DNA of 64,000 bases from Thalassobius vesicularis (lineage in GTDB: Bacteria; Pseudomonadota; Alphaproteobacteria; Rhodobacterales; Rhodobacteraceae): positions 186,001 to 250,000 of the forward strand of contig NZ_SSMD01000006.1 of assembly GCF_004799325.1 (NCBI RefSeq), given 5' to 3'. Both the position numbers and the translations under genes were made by a program. Below are positions 1 through 8,680 of the stretch, one piece after another. The number at the start of each line of letters is the position of its first letter. The first letter of the stretch is position 1. The notes under the pieces are model-generated. The model saw only the letters and a program-made list of their open reading frames with translations, ran no database searches and was not told the origin of the DNA.

Positions 1-886
1 CGTGTCCGAGGTGCAGCGCCGCCAGATGACCACCCCGGCGGAATCGAACGTCCACGCGCTGGCCGTCGAAGGGCATTTCGACGACTGTCAGGCCCGCGTG
101 AAGGACATGTTCAACGATTTCGACTTCCGCGATGGCGTGCGTCTGGCGGGTGTGAACTCGATCAACTGGGCGCGGGTGCTGGCGCAGGTCGTCTATTACT
201 TCTACTCTGCGGTTGCGCTGGGTGCCCCGGCGCGCAAGGTCAGCTTTACCGTGCCGACCGGGAATTTCGGTGACATCTTTGCCGGTTACATCGCCAAGCG
301 CATGGGCTTGCCGATTGACCGTCTGGTGATCGCCACAAACCAGAACGACATCCTGCACCGCTGCCTGAGCACCGGCGAATATCGCCCCGATGGCGTGATC
401 CCTTCGATCAGCCCGTCGATGGACATTCAGGTTTCGTCCAACTTTGAACGCGCGCTGTTCTACGCCTATGGCCAAGACGGCGCGGCTGTTTCCCAGCTGA
501 TGGACGAGCTGAAGGCCGGCGGTTTCACCGTCAGCCAGGGCGCGCTGGAGGCGCTGCAAGAGCTGTTCGACAGCGGCAATTGCTCGGAAGATGAAACCAG
601 CGCGACCATCACCGACATGTTCGCCACGACAGGCGAGTTGATGTGCCCGCACACCGCCGTGGCGGCGAAGGTCGCCAACGAGCACCGCAAAACGGACGTG
701 CCGATGATCACCCTGTCCACCGCGCACCCGGCGAAATTCCCGGCAGCGGTCAAGGCCGCGACGGGCGTGCATCCGGGCTTGCCAGCGCGTATGGCCGACC
801 TGTATGAGCGTTCGGAACGGGTGACCGAGATCGGCAACGATCTGGCCGCCCTCGAGTCCCTCATCCGCGAGCGTATCCAGAAGTGA
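1..886 (+). CDS. thrC: Threonine synthase, C-terminal part (cut by window edge)
   Basis: This is the C-terminal 294 or so residues of a PLP-dependent threonine synthase, which converts O-phosphohomoserine to threonine and phosphate in the cytoplasm. The full protein is usually about 460 residues, so the N-terminal third, including the PLP lysine, lies left of the window. The visible part has the fold-type II phosphate-binding segment (VPTGNFGDIFAGY) and the C-terminal motif STAHPAKF, which are typical of the long bacterial/fungal class. The first GTG in the window is not taken as a start because the frame is open to the edge. The stop overlaps the GTG start of the next gene, so the two are probably co-translated. 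The family call is firm. Confidence 0.93.
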   Translation, partial: VSEVQRRQMTTPAESNVHALAVEGHFDDCQARVKDMFNDFDFRDGVRLAGVNSINWARVLAQVVYYFYSAVALGAPARKVSFTVPTGNFGDIFAGYIAKRMGLPIDRLVIATNQNDILHRCLSTGEYRPDGVIPSISPSMDIQVSSNFERALFYAYGQDGAAVSQLMDELKAGGFTVSQGALEALQELFDSGNCSEDETSATITDMFATTGELMCPHTAVAAKVANEHRKTDVPMITLSTAHPAKFPAAVKAATGVHPGLPARMADLYERSERVTEIGNDLAALESLIRERIQK

Positions 887-2145
887 CGGTTCAGCTGCAC
901 ACCCTGTCGAACGGTTTCCGTATCGTGACCGAACACATGCCCGGCCTGCAATCTGCGGCCATCGGGCTGTGGGTTCTTGCGGGCGGCCGCCACGAGCGGG
1001 TGGAACAGAACGGTATCGCGCATTTCCTGGAACACATGGCCTTCAAGGGCACCAAGCGGCGCACCGCGTTGCAGATCGCCGAGGAAATCGAGGACGTGGG
1101 CGGCTACATGAACGCCTACACCTCGCGCGAGGTGACGGCCTATTACGCCCGCGTGCTGGAGGCCGACGTGCCGCTGGCGCTGGACGTGATCGCCGACATC
1201 GTGCTGAACCCGATCTTCGACGAGCGCGAGATCGAGGTCGAGCGCGGCGTGATCCTGCAGGAAATCGGGCAGGCCCTAGACACGCCCGACGATATCATTT
1301 TCGACTGGTTGCAGGAAAAAGCCTATCCGGATCAACCGCTTGGTCGCACCATTTTGGGGCCTGCCGAACGTGTCCGCGCCTTCACGCGCGAGGATCTGTC
1401 GGCCTTCATCGCGGAACAATATGGCCCCGGTCAGATGATCCTGGCCGCCGCTGGTGCGGTGGATCACGATACGCTCTGCCGCGAGGCTGAAAAGCTGTTT
1501 GGGCACCTGTCCGCGCTGGTCGTACCGACCCCGGCCGAGGCCCGGTTCCACGGCGGCGAGACCCGCACGGTGAAGGATCTGGAGCAGGCGCATTTCGCGC
1601 TGGCCTTCGAGGGGCCGAACTACGGCGACACCACGCTGCACACCGCGCAGATCTATGCCGGCGCGCTGGGGGGCGGCATGTCCAGCCGTCTGTTCCAGGA
1701 GATCCGCGAAAAACGCGGGCTGTGCTACACGATCTTCGCGCAGGCGGGGGCCTATGCCGACACTGGGATGATGACGATCTACGCCGGCACCTCGGCTGAT
1801 CAGCTGGCCGAGTTGGCTCTGGTCACATTGGACGAGCTGAAACGCGCCGCTGAGGACATGACCGAGGTCGAAGTCGCGCGCTCGCGTGCCCAGATGAAGG
1901 CCGGGTTGCTGATGGGGCTGGAAAGCCCATCCAGCCGCGCCGAACGTCTGGCGCGCATGGTTCAGATCTGGGGCCGCGTGCCGGAATTGCACGAGGTCGT
2001 GGAGCGGATCGACGCCGTAACCACCGAGAATGTCAAAGAATTCGCCGAAGTGATGGCCGTGCAGGCCCCTGCGGCGCTGGCGCTTTATGGCCCGGTTGAC
2101 GAAGCCCCCTCGCTGGAGGCGTTGCAAGACAGGCGCGCGGCCTGA
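883..2145 (+). CDS. M16 family zinc metallopeptidase (processing-peptidase type)
   Basis: This 420-residue protein belongs to the pitrilysin/M16B family, related to the mitochondrial processing peptidase beta subunit. The inverted zinc motif HFLEH is visible (His47, Glu50, His51). A Glu at 127 lies 76 residues beyond His51, the spacing expected for the third zinc ligand, so the catalytic half is intact. The second half is the substrate-clamping non-catalytic M16 domain, with the RLFQEIREKRGLCY segment. It starts with GTG overlapping the thrC stop and ends in a TGATG overlap with the next acetyltransferase gene. The thrC-M16 peptidase-GNAT order suggests an operon. The substrate is unknown; small peptide turnover is likely. 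Confidence 0.9.
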   Translation: MTVQLHTLSNGFRIVTEHMPGLQSAAIGLWVLAGGRHERVEQNGIAHFLEHMAFKGTKRRTALQIAEEIEDVGGYMNAYTSREVTAYYARVLEADVPLALDVIADIVLNPIFDEREIEVERGVILQEIGQALDTPDDIIFDWLQEKAYPDQPLGRTILGPAERVRAFTREDLSAFIAEQYGPGQMILAAAGAVDHDTLCREAEKLFGHLSALVVPTPAEARFHGGETRTVKDLEQAHFALAFEGPNYGDTTLHTAQIYAGALGGGMSSRLFQEIREKRGLCYTIFAQAGAYADTGMMTIYAGTSADQLAELALVTLDELKRAAEDMTEVEVARSRAQMKAGLLMGLESPSSRAERLARMVQIWGRVPELHEVVERIDAVTTENVKEFAEVMAVQAPAALALYGPVDEAPSLEALQDRRAA

Positions 2146-2735
2146 TGCTGTTGGGCAAGCGCAAGGTCAAGATCGAGACCGAACGGCTGACGTTGCGCCC
2201 GCCCGTGCATTCGGACTATCGCGACTGGTCCAGCCTGCGCTTGCACAGCCATGCCTTTCTACAGCCGTGGGAGCCGACCTGGGCCGCTGACCACCTTGCG
2301 CGCAAAGCCTTCACCAACCGGGTCTATTGGGCGCAGCGGGCGATCGGCAATGGCTCGGCCCTGCCGCTGTTCCTGATCCGGCGCGAAGATCAGGCCCTGC
2401 TGGGCGCAATCACGCTGGATAATATCCGCCGTGGACCCGCGCAGGCGGGCACGCTGGGCTATTGGATCGGACAGGATTTCGCCCGCCACGGCTATATGCT
2501 GGAAACGATCAAGGCATTGACACATCACGCTTTTCACAAGCTGGACCTGAGCCGGATCGAAGCCGCCTGCCTGCCTGAAAACGTCGCATCGCGCGGGGTG
2601 CTGGAGAAGGCGGGGTTCAAGTATGAGGGCGTCGCGCAGTCCTATCTGCAGATCGACGGGCGCTGGCGGACGCATGTGCTCTATGCCAGCCTGCGCATGG
2701 ACCGGCGCGGACGGACCGAGATCGGTCAGGCATAG
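2145..2735 (+). CDS. GNAT N-acetyltransferase, RimJ/RimL type
   Basis: This 196-residue cytoplasmic protein has the GNAT fold of the RimJ/RimL group, which acetylates N-terminal amines of ribosomal proteins, or small molecules. It opens with ETERLTLRPP, a typical strand-1 motif. The GYWIGQDFARHGYM stretch is the acetyl-CoA pyrophosphate-binding motif A, and ASRGVLEKAGF is the closing motif B. The start ATG shares one base with the upstream peptidase stop (TGATG), so translation is probably coupled. Whether the target is S5, S18 or something else cannot be decided from sequence. Confidence 0.85.
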   Translation: MLLGKRKVKIETERLTLRPPVHSDYRDWSSLRLHSHAFLQPWEPTWAADHLARKAFTNRVYWAQRAIGNGSALPLFLIRREDQALLGAITLDNIRRGPAQAGTLGYWIGQDFARHGYMLETIKALTHHAFHKLDLSRIEAACLPENVASRGVLEKAGFKYEGVAQSYLQIDGRWRTHVLYASLRMDRRGRTEIGQA

Positions 2736-2774
2736 GCTCTGGACGGATCATGTGCAGATGTTAATGATCTGTGC

Positions 2775-4196
2775 ATGAAGCTGAATGATGCCACGCCCGA
2801 ATTCATCGACTCGCTGAGAAAAGCCCTGTTTGACAAGGCTTTGCGTCCGGTTGAGCCGCGTCACCTGGAAGAACCCCGAGGCGCCTGGACCGGCCACGCC
2901 GCCGCCGTCATCGCCCCGGAAACGACCGAGCAGGTCGCGACGGTTCTGCGCATGGCGAACGAGGCACGTGTCGGAGTGATTCCCTATGGCGGCGGAACCG
3001 GGCTGGTCGGCGGGCAGGTCATGCCGGACGGCGCGGTGCCGATCGTGTTGTCACTGGAACGGATGACCAAAATTCGCGACGTTTTTCCGAATGAAAACAT
3101 CATGATAGCCGAGGCGGGCGCGATCCTGCAGGATCTGCACACGGCGGCCGAGGCGGCGGATCGGCTGTTCCCGCTGGCCATCGCTGCCAAGGGATCGGCG
3201 CGCATTGGCGGCAATCTGGCGACCAACGCGGGCGGCGTGAACGTCCTGCGCTACGGCAACACCCGAGAGCTGTGCCTGGGCCTGGAAGTGGTGCTGCCGG
3301 ACGGAAGAATCCTCAACAATCTCAGCAGGTTGCGCAAGGATAACACGGGCTACGACCTGAAGGATCTGTTCATCGGCTCCGAAGGGACGCTGGGCGTGAT
3401 CACCGCGGCGGCGCTGAAGCTCAGCCCGCGCCCGGCGGGTGAGGGGACCGCGTTGATGATCGTGAACAGCCCGTCCGGTGCGCTGGAGCTGCTGGGTTTG
3501 GCGCGCGCGCATATGGGCGAAGGGGTCAGCGCGTTCGAGCTGATTCATCGCACGGGGCTGGAGTTCCTGGCCGAGAAGCTGCCGGAAATTCGGCTGCCTT
3601 TTCAAGAGTTTCCAGAATGGTTCGTGCTGATCGACGTGGGCCTTGCGCGGGGTCTGAACCCGGCCGAGGCGCTGGAGACCCTGTTCGCAGATGCCTTTGA
3701 GTCGGGTCTGGTCAGCGATGGTGTGATCGCGCAATCGGAAACGCAGCGCACGGCGTTCTGGGAGGTGCGGGAGCAGATTCCCGAGGCGAACCGGTTGGTG
3801 GGGGCGATCAGTTCGCACGATATTTCGGTGCCGCTGGGGCTGGTGCCGGAATTCATCGCGCGGGCGGGCGAAAAGCTGGCCAGCATGGGGGATTTCCGAA
3901 TCAATTGCTTTGGCCATCTGGGCGACGGAAACCTGCATTACAACGTCTTTCCGGCCAAGGGGCGCACCAGAAAAGAGTATGCAGATCAGAAGCTTACGAT
4001 CTCGGACACCGTGCATGACCTGGTGGCGGACCTGGGCGGATCGTTCAGTGCGGAGCACGGGGTGGGCCGCCTGAAAGTGGCCGAACTGGAACGCTACGGC
4101 GACCCGGTAAAACTGCAATTGATGCGGATGCTGAAGGCCAGTTTCGACCCGAACGGCATCATGAATCCCGGGGCGGTGCTGCGCCGTAACGATTGA
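2775..4196 (+). CDS. FAD-binding oxidoreductase, D-lactate / D-2-hydroxyglutarate dehydrogenase type
   Basis: This 473-residue flavoprotein belongs to the GlcD/D-lactate dehydrogenase family and oxidises a D-2-hydroxyacid, passing electrons to quinone or another carrier. The PCMH-type FAD domain occupies about residues 45-220, with the pyrophosphate motif YGGGTGLVGG at 71-80 and GSEGTLGVIT further on. The C-terminal FAD-oxidase domain contains FGHLGDGNLHYN and FSAEHGVGRLK (starting at 424), which carry the metal and substrate-binding histidines of this family. The substrate could be D-lactate, D-2-hydroxyglutarate or glycolate; no partner glcE or glcF genes are next to it, so the single-subunit type is favoured. 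The start has no clear ribosome site. Confidence 0.86.
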   Translation: MKLNDATPEFIDSLRKALFDKALRPVEPRHLEEPRGAWTGHAAAVIAPETTEQVATVLRMANEARVGVIPYGGGTGLVGGQVMPDGAVPIVLSLERMTKIRDVFPNENIMIAEAGAILQDLHTAAEAADRLFPLAIAAKGSARIGGNLATNAGGVNVLRYGNTRELCLGLEVVLPDGRILNNLSRLRKDNTGYDLKDLFIGSEGTLGVITAAALKLSPRPAGEGTALMIVNSPSGALELLGLARAHMGEGVSAFELIHRTGLEFLAEKLPEIRLPFQEFPEWFVLIDVGLARGLNPAEALETLFADAFESGLVSDGVIAQSETQRTAFWEVREQIPEANRLVGAISSHDISVPLGLVPEFIARAGEKLASMGDFRINCFGHLGDGNLHYNVFPAKGRTRKEYADQKLTISDTVHDLVADLGGSFSAEHGVGRLKVAELERYGDPVKLQLMRMLKASFDPNGIMNPGAVLRRND

Positions 4197-4247
4197 TTAA
4201 CCCGGGAAATCGTATGATTCCCGGGAAAAATCGTACGCCCGAAATCG

Positions 4248-5396
4248 TTAAAGACAGGGGGTGAAATCGTCGCTGGAATAGCAGCGATCGGCGAGGGCGT
4301 TTGCGTCGGCGATGGCTTGCGCGCTCATCCGGGCGTTCAGCTGATCCAGAAAGCCGCGGGCCTTGGGGTTTCCGTTTCCGTCGGCATACGCGAACCAGAC
4401 CCAGGCGCGGATATCGTCCTGGGGTTTGACCTCGCCATAGAAAAACAGCTGCCCGAGGATGTGCAGCGCGGCGGGGTCGAATTGGATGGCGGCCTTTTCG
4501 TACCAGCCCGCGCCGCGGGGCATGTCGCGGGGGACGCCCTGCGCGGTGTAGAAGATCGTGCCGAGCGACAGCATCGCGGGGACGTAGCCCGCGTTCGCAG
4601 CTTTCTCGTACCACGCGATGGCGGCGGGGATGTCTTTGCTGGTGCCTTGCCCATGCGCCAGCATCGAGGCGACGTTGTTCTGGGCGATGGTGCGCCCCCC
4701 CTCGGCGGCGATGCGCCAGTATTTCAGCGCGGTGGCATAGTCCTGCGGGATGCCACGGCCATAGTGGTGCATCAGGGCCAAATTCTCGGCGGCCACCAGC
4801 ATGCCCTGCGCGGCGGCGGCTTCGTAGAGCTGTGCGGCCTGCACGGGGTCGCGGGGCAGGGGCGGACGGCCCTTTTCGAGGTAATAGGCCAGATTGTACT
4901 GACTGATCTTGTCACCGGCGGCGGCGGCTTTGCGCAGCCAGTGGGCCTCGGCCTCGGGGTCTTTGTCGGTGCCGGTGCCGTTCAGGTAATAGCGCGCAAG
5001 GTCGGACATCGAGGCAGCCTCGCCCAGATCGGCGCCCTTGCTGGCCCAGAAGAATGCCTTTGCGGGATCCTTGGGCAGGCCGCCGCCGGTTTCATAGCGG
5101 GCAGTGACGTTGGCAATGGCCTTGGCGTGGCCGGATTCGGCAGCACGCAGCATCCATTGGGCGGCGGTCTCGACGTTCTTTTCGGTGCCCTCGCCCTGCT
5201 GGTACATGTTGGCCAGCCAATACTGCGCCTCGGCGTCGCCCGCAGTGGCGGCGGTGGACAGCAGCGTGAAGGCCAGCGTCAGATCCTGCGCCTGATAGGC
5301 GGCGAGGCCCAGAAAGCGGGCCTGCAGCGGATCGGTCTGTTGCGCGGAAACGGGGGCGGCGAGGGCGATCAGAAGGGGCAGGACAAGGCGCATCAA
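4248..5396 (-). CDS. Secreted Sel1-repeat (TPR-like) protein
   Basis: This 382-residue protein starts with a clear signal peptide (hydrophobic run ending in PVSA-QQ, cleavage near residue 18), so it is exported to the periplasm. The mature part is almost entirely Sel1-like repeats of about 36 residues: motifs such as AQYWLANMYQQGEGT, AMSDLARYYLNGTGT, AENLALMHHYGRGI and AMLSLGTIFYTAQGV recur about eight to nine times. Such solenoids act as protein-interaction scaffolds. It converges with the FAD oxidoreductase gene and is followed by apt on the same strand. There is no enzymatic motif. The last segment ends with a Cys pair (DRCYSSDDFTPCL) that could form a disulfide. Confidence 0.85.
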   Translation of the reverse strand: MMRLVLPLLIALAAPVSAQQTDPLQARFLGLAAYQAQDLTLAFTLLSTAATAGDAEAQYWLANMYQQGEGTEKNVETAAQWMLRAAESGHAKAIANVTARYETGGGLPKDPAKAFFWASKGADLGEAASMSDLARYYLNGTGTDKDPEAEAHWLRKAAAAGDKISQYNLAYYLEKGRPPLPRDPVQAAQLYEAAAAQGMLVAAENLALMHHYGRGIPQDYATALKYWRIAAEGGRTIAQNNVASMLAHGQGTSKDIPAAIAWYEKAANAGYVPAMLSLGTIFYTAQGVPRDMPRGAGWYEKAAIQFDPAALHILGQLFFYGEVKPQDDIRAWVWFAYADGNGNPKARGFLDQLNARMSAQAIADANALADRCYSSDDFTPCL

Positions 5397-5457
5397 TGAC
5401 TCCGTGAAAACGGGGCCATTTTAGCGCGGATTGCGGCAGGCGTCATCTGACGAGGGG

Positions 5458-5997
5458 TCACAATCCCTCGAACGCGCAGAGGGCGTGGACGTCCATGCCC
5501 ATCTTTTCCAGCCGGGCGCGGCCGCCCAGATCGGGCAGGTCCACCACGAAGGCGCAGCTGATGATCTGGCCGCCCAGACGCTCGACCAGCTTGATGCCGG
5601 CCTCGGCGGTGCCGCCGGTGGCCAGCAGGTCATCGACCAGCAGCACGGTTTCGCCGGGCTGGATGGCGTCGTCGTGAATCTCGACGATGGCCTCGCCGTA
5701 TTCCAGTTTGTATTCCTCGGAGATGGTGGTGTGCGGCAGCTTGCCCTTTTTGCGGACGGGCACAAAGCCGGTGCCCAGCTGGTGCGCCACGGCACCGCCC
5801 AGGATGAAGCCGCGCGCCTCGAGTCCCACAACCTTGTCGATGCGCTGGCCGGCATAGGGGTGCAGCAGCTGATCGACGCACAGGCGGAACCCGCGCGGAT
5901 CGGCGAAGAGCGTGGTGACATCGCGGAACAGGATGCCCTCGTGCGGGAAATCGACGATGGTGCGGATGTAATCGCGGACGGATTTCTGCGGTGCCAT
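5458..5997 (-). CDS. apt: Adenine phosphoribosyltransferase
   Basis: This type I phosphoribosyltransferase makes AMP from adenine and PRPP in purine salvage. The PRPP loop [14 protein letters not shown] lies at residues 118-131, and the [14 protein letters not shown] and [10 protein letters not shown] blocks are typical of Apt. The length is 179 residues, normal for the family, when the start is the ATG at 5997 ([10 protein letters not shown]). A start nine codons further upstream is possible but adds no conserved sequence. Adenine is a product of the methylthioadenosine phosphorylase encoded about 0.5 kb upstream, so the two enzymes act in sequence in MTA salvage. Confidence 0.95.
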   Translation of the reverse strand: MAPQKSVRDYIRTIVDFPHEGILFRDVTTLFADPRGFRLCVDQLLHPYAGQRIDKVVGLEARGFILGGAVAHQLGTGFVPVRKKGKLPHTTISEEYKLEYGEAIVEIHDDAIQPGETVLLVDDLLATGGTAEAGIKLVERLGGQIISCAFVVDLPDLGGRARLEKMGMDVHALCAFEGL

Positions 5998-6064
5998 GGT
6001 GCCCTCTGGTTTGTTGCCGGGCACAGGTGTGGCGCAGCGGGGCGGTCAGGGCAAGGCCAAAAGG

Positions 6065-6096
6065 AAAAGCCGCCCCCAAGTCAGGCGGCGGCTTTT
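6065..6096 (-). terminator. Intrinsic terminator downstream of the 39-codon reading frame
   Basis: Read on the minus strand, a 10-base inverted repeat (AAAAGCCGCC / GGCGGCTTTT) forms a GC-rich hairpin whose outer A/T pairs leave a T run on the 3' side. It lies 5 bases beyond the TAA of the small frame and upstream of apt, so it would end the small transcript before apt. Confidence 0.75.
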
Positions 6097-6100
6097 CGTC

Positions 6101-6220
6101 TTAGCCCCGGCGTTCGTTCGAGAAAAACCGGTAGAATTTGCCCGAAAGCCAGGACACGTGGGGTTTGCGCCAATCCATCCGGTCCTGGACCAGCATGGAT
6201 TTTGCGGCGTACAAGTTCAT
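6101..6220 (-). CDS. Small basic hypothetical protein, 39 residues
   Basis: This is a short reading frame starting at ATG 6220 (MNLYAAKSMLVQDRMDWRKP...) and ending with NERRG. It is preceded by a purine-rich ribosome-site region (GGGAAGAGGAA) and followed within 5 bases by a strong intrinsic terminator, so transcription as a separate unit is likely. The upstream DNA (6221-6280) is markedly AT-rich and looks like a divergent promoter. The product is rich in Arg, Lys, Trp and Tyr, and has no signal peptide or membrane segment. The family is not recognised and no function can be assigned. The transcript could alternatively be a small RNA. Confidence 0.5.
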   Translation of the reverse strand: MNLYAAKSMLVQDRMDWRKPHVSWLSGKFYRFFSNERRG

Positions 6221-6279
6221 TTCCTCTTCCCTTCTTGTTACATTTGCCGCTAAACAATTGTGCAGCAATTGGATATCTA

Positions 6280-6507
6280 ATGTATATACATTTGCTATCC
6301 AAATTTCAAGATGGGTCCGGGACATTGTCCAAAAAAGACAAGAAAACCGCCAAGAAGAAAGACAGCCAACTGGTGCTGCGCCTGGACAAATCCGAGCGCG
6401 ACGCCTTTGTCGAGCTGTGCAAAGAGCTGGATACCAGCGCCGCCCGCGAGATCCGCGGGTTCATCCGTAAGTTCATGGACGACCACGCCGCCCAAGCGGG
6501 GGAGTGA
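6280..6507 (+). CDS. Small ribbon-helix-helix-like protein
   Basis: This 75-residue frame begins at ATG 6280. The conserved-looking part starts at residue 16 (SKKDKKTAKKKD) and continues as SQLVLRLDKSERDAFVELC...AAREIRGFIRKFM. That pattern, a short strand with alternating hydrophobics followed by two helices, resembles MetJ/Arc-type ribbon-helix-helix DNA-binding proteins. A TTG at 6325 would give a 60-residue protein beginning exactly at SKKDKK, and may be the real start. The Lys-rich N-terminus could contact nucleic acid. It sits between the divergent 39-codon frame and mtnP. No toxin or other partner gene is adjacent, so a stand-alone regulator is more likely than an antitoxin. Confidence 0.6.
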   Translation: MYIHLLSKFQDGSGTLSKKDKKTAKKKDSQLVLRLDKSERDAFVELCKELDTSAAREIRGFIRKFMDDHAAQAGE

Positions 6508-6510
6508 GCC

Positions 6511-7383
6511 TTAGCCCAGTACCCGTCCGGCGACAGCGTCCAGTTTCGCCAGCAGCGCGGGGTCGCGTTTGTCCGGCGCGGTCAGGATGGCGTAGTCCAG
6601 CGCGCGGTCGCAGCCATGCGGGCAGGGCGCGCGCTCGGCCCCCAGCAGGGCGGGCAGGCGGCGGACCATGTTGCGGCCCTTGTCGGCGTTGCCGGTCAGG
6701 GTGGCGATGATCTGGGCGATGTCGACCTCGCCATGATCGGGGTGCCAGCTGTCGTAATCGGTGACCATCGCGACGGAGGCATAGCACAGCTCGGCCTCGC
6801 GGGCGAGTTTCGCCTCGGGCATGTTGGTCATGCCGATCACGTCGCAATGCCAGCTTTCGCGGTACATCTTGGACTCGGCCAGGGTCGAGAACTGCGGCCC
6901 CTCCATCGCCAGATAGGTGCCACCCTTGTGGACGGTGATCCCGGCGTCGACGGCGGCGGTGTAGCACGCCTCGGACAGGCGGGGGCAGGTGGGATGGGCG
7001 ACCGAGACATGCGCAACGCAGCCGGTGCCGAAGAAGGATTTCTCGCGCGCAAAGGTGCGGTCGATGAACTGATCGACGATGACGAAATCGCCCGGCGCCA
7101 TGTGTTCCCGGAACGACCCGCAGGCCGAGACGGCGACGACATCGGTCACGCCCAGACGTTTCAGCGCGTCGATATTGGCGCGGTAGGGCACCGTGGTGGG
7201 CGAATGCACATGCCCGCGCCCATGACGCGGCAGAAAGCACATTTTCACCCCGTCCAGCGTGCCGGTCAGGATCGCGTCCGAGGGCGCGCCCCACGGAGTG
7301 TCGACGGTGACCCATTCGGCCCCTTCCAGACCGTCGATGTCATAGATGCCCGAGCCGCCGATGATGCCGATGGTGGTGTGCAT
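6511..7383 (-). CDS. mtnP: S-methyl-5'-thioadenosine phosphorylase
   Basis: This 290-residue PNP/MTAP-family enzyme phosphorolyses methylthioadenosine, the by-product of polyamine and homoserine-lactone synthesis, to adenine and 5-methylthioribose-1-phosphate. The N-terminal phosphate loop GIIGGSGIYDI, the RHGRGHVHSPTTVPYRANI block, VSACGSFREHMAPGDF and GMTNMPEAKLAREAE are all characteristic. A good ribosome site (GAAGGAAC) precedes the ATG at 7383. The adenine released would be recycled by Apt encoded just downstream on the same strand. Methionine-salvage genes beyond this step are not visible in the window. Confidence 0.94.
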   Translation of the reverse strand: MHTTIGIIGGSGIYDIDGLEGAEWVTVDTPWGAPSDAILTGTLDGVKMCFLPRHGRGHVHSPTTVPYRANIDALKRLGVTDVVAVSACGSFREHMAPGDFVIVDQFIDRTFAREKSFFGTGCVAHVSVAHPTCPRLSEACYTAAVDAGITVHKGGTYLAMEGPQFSTLAESKMYRESWHCDVIGMTNMPEAKLAREAELCYASVAMVTDYDSWHPDHGEVDIAQIIATLTGNADKGRNMVRRLPALLGAERAPCPHGCDRALDYAILTAPDKRDPALLAKLDAVAGRVLG

Positions 7384-7401
7384 TTGGTGTTCCTTCGTGT
7401 C

Positions 7402-8013
7402 TCAGGCTTTGTCGTCGGGGCGGGCCAGGGCGAACAGATCCTTGACCACGGAATAGTCGCGATAGCCCAGACGGGCCAGCGGCTGGAAGGTGGTCACGTC
7501 AAAGATCCCGTCCTTCATGCAGGCGTCGTTCATGTAGATGCCGGTGACCTCGCCCAGGACAAGGGTGTTGTTCTGGCCGCGCAGGGGGATGATCTGGTTC
7601 AGCTTGCATTCCAGCACGGCCGGCGCCGCCGCCACATAGGGGCAGTCGATGGTGCGGCACTCGGCCTTTTCCAGCCCGGCATGGGCGAATTCGTCCTGAT
7701 CGGCGGGCAGGGTGGCCGAGCTGGCATTCATCGCGTCCCGCAGCGCGTAGGACACGACGTTCAGCGCAAACACCCCGGTGTCGCGGATATTGGCGACGGT
7801 GTCCTTGGCGTCCACCTGGTCAGGCTTGACCCCGGTCGAGGCGAACATCACCTGCGGCGGCACATAGGCGACAGCGTTGAAAAATGAGTAGGGCGCCAGA
7901 TTGTCCACGCCATTGGTGCCACGCGTCGAGACCCAGCCAATCGGGCGGGGTGTGACGATCGCGTTGAATGGGTTATGCGGCAGCCCGTGGCCGTCCTTTG
8001 GTTCGTAAAACAT
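7402..8013 (-). CDS. Flavin reductase-like FMN-binding protein
   Basis: This 203-residue protein of the flavin-reductase/flavoredoxin family has a split-barrel FMN-binding domain over most of its length. NPFNAIVTPRPIGWVST and NLAPYSFFNAVAYVPPQVMFAS are the typical FMN-binding strands, and ECKLNQIIPL with LVLGEVTGI matches the dimer-barrel half. It may supply reduced flavin to a partner or act as a flavoprotein of its own. It lies 18 bases upstream of mtnP on the same strand and is likely co-transcribed. No flavin-dependent monooxygenase needing a reductase partner lies nearby; PobA, in this window, reduces its own flavin. Confidence 0.85.
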   Translation of the reverse strand: MFYEPKDGHGLPHNPFNAIVTPRPIGWVSTRGTNGVDNLAPYSFFNAVAYVPPQVMFASTGVKPDQVDAKDTVANIRDTGVFALNVVSYALRDAMNASSATLPADQDEFAHAGLEKAECRTIDCPYVAAAPAVLECKLNQIIPLRGQNNTLVLGEVTGIYMNDACMKDGIFDVTTFQPLARLGYRDYSVVKDLFALARPDDKA

Positions 8014-8139
8014 CTGCCCTCGGTCCCCTTCCTGTTATCGGCCCTTATTGTTATCGGATTGTGGTTTGTCTCAGACCTAGTGCCGTGTTAGGGGCGTTTC
8101 CACCATCAAGTCAACGCTATCGGAGTCGATCCACGCCCA

Positions 8140-8628
8140 ATGTTCAACATCACCGAGGAAACGCCCAATGATTGGTGGGAGGTCGAGGCCCTCTATGACC
8201 TGTGTTTCGCGCCGGGGCGGACGGCGCTGTCCTCGTACCGATTGCGCGACGGCGTACCGATGGTGAAAGAGCTGTGCCTGCTGGCGCGAGACAACGATGG
8301 GCATCTGGGCGGGGTGATCCGCTATTGGCCGGTGCTGGTAGGCGGCAAACGCGCGCTGCTGCTGGGCCCGGTCGCGGTACACCCGACACGCCAGGGCGAA
8401 GGGCTGGGCGCCTTCCTGATCCACGAAAGCCTGGACCGCGCGATCCTGCTGGGCTGGGAACGGGTGATGCTGGTGGGCGACGCGCCCTATTATTCGCGCT
8501 TCGGGTTCGAAAAGCTGGAGGGCGTGATCATGCCGCCCCCCACCAACCCCGACCGCGTGCTGGGCGAAGACCTGGTTCCCGGCGCCTGGGACGGCGTGAC
8601 AGGAGAAGTCACGAAATTCACGGGTTGA
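8140..8628 (+). CDS. GNAT N-acetyltransferase (YhbS-like)
   Basis: This 162-residue single-domain GNAT acetyltransferase has the acetyl-CoA pyrophosphate loop RQGEGLG at residues 84-90 within GPVAVHPTRQGEGLGAFL, and the later DAPYYSRFGFEKLEGV segment is typical of the YhbS/predicted acetyltransferase group. The substrate is unknown. It is divergent from the flavin reductase gene and is followed by an EcsC-family gene on the same strand. No clear ribosome site precedes the ATG, but the start coincides with the beginning of the recognisable fold. Confidence 0.85.
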   Translation: MFNITEETPNDWWEVEALYDLCFAPGRTALSSYRLRDGVPMVKELCLLARDNDGHLGGVIRYWPVLVGGKRALLLGPVAVHPTRQGEGLGAFLIHESLDRAILLGWERVMLVGDAPYYSRFGFEKLEGVIMPPPTNPDRVLGEDLVPGAWDGVTGEVTKFTG

Positions 8629-8680
8629 ATCGCGGGGCCTGAGCGCCAATCTGATCATGGTAACCAGACCGGAGGCCGCC

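Noticed and set aside
4201-4225. CCCGGGAAATC / GATTCCCGGG hairpin after the FAD oxidoreductase gene
   Set aside because: The dyad is real, but the T run is on the wrong side for either strand, so it is not called a terminator.
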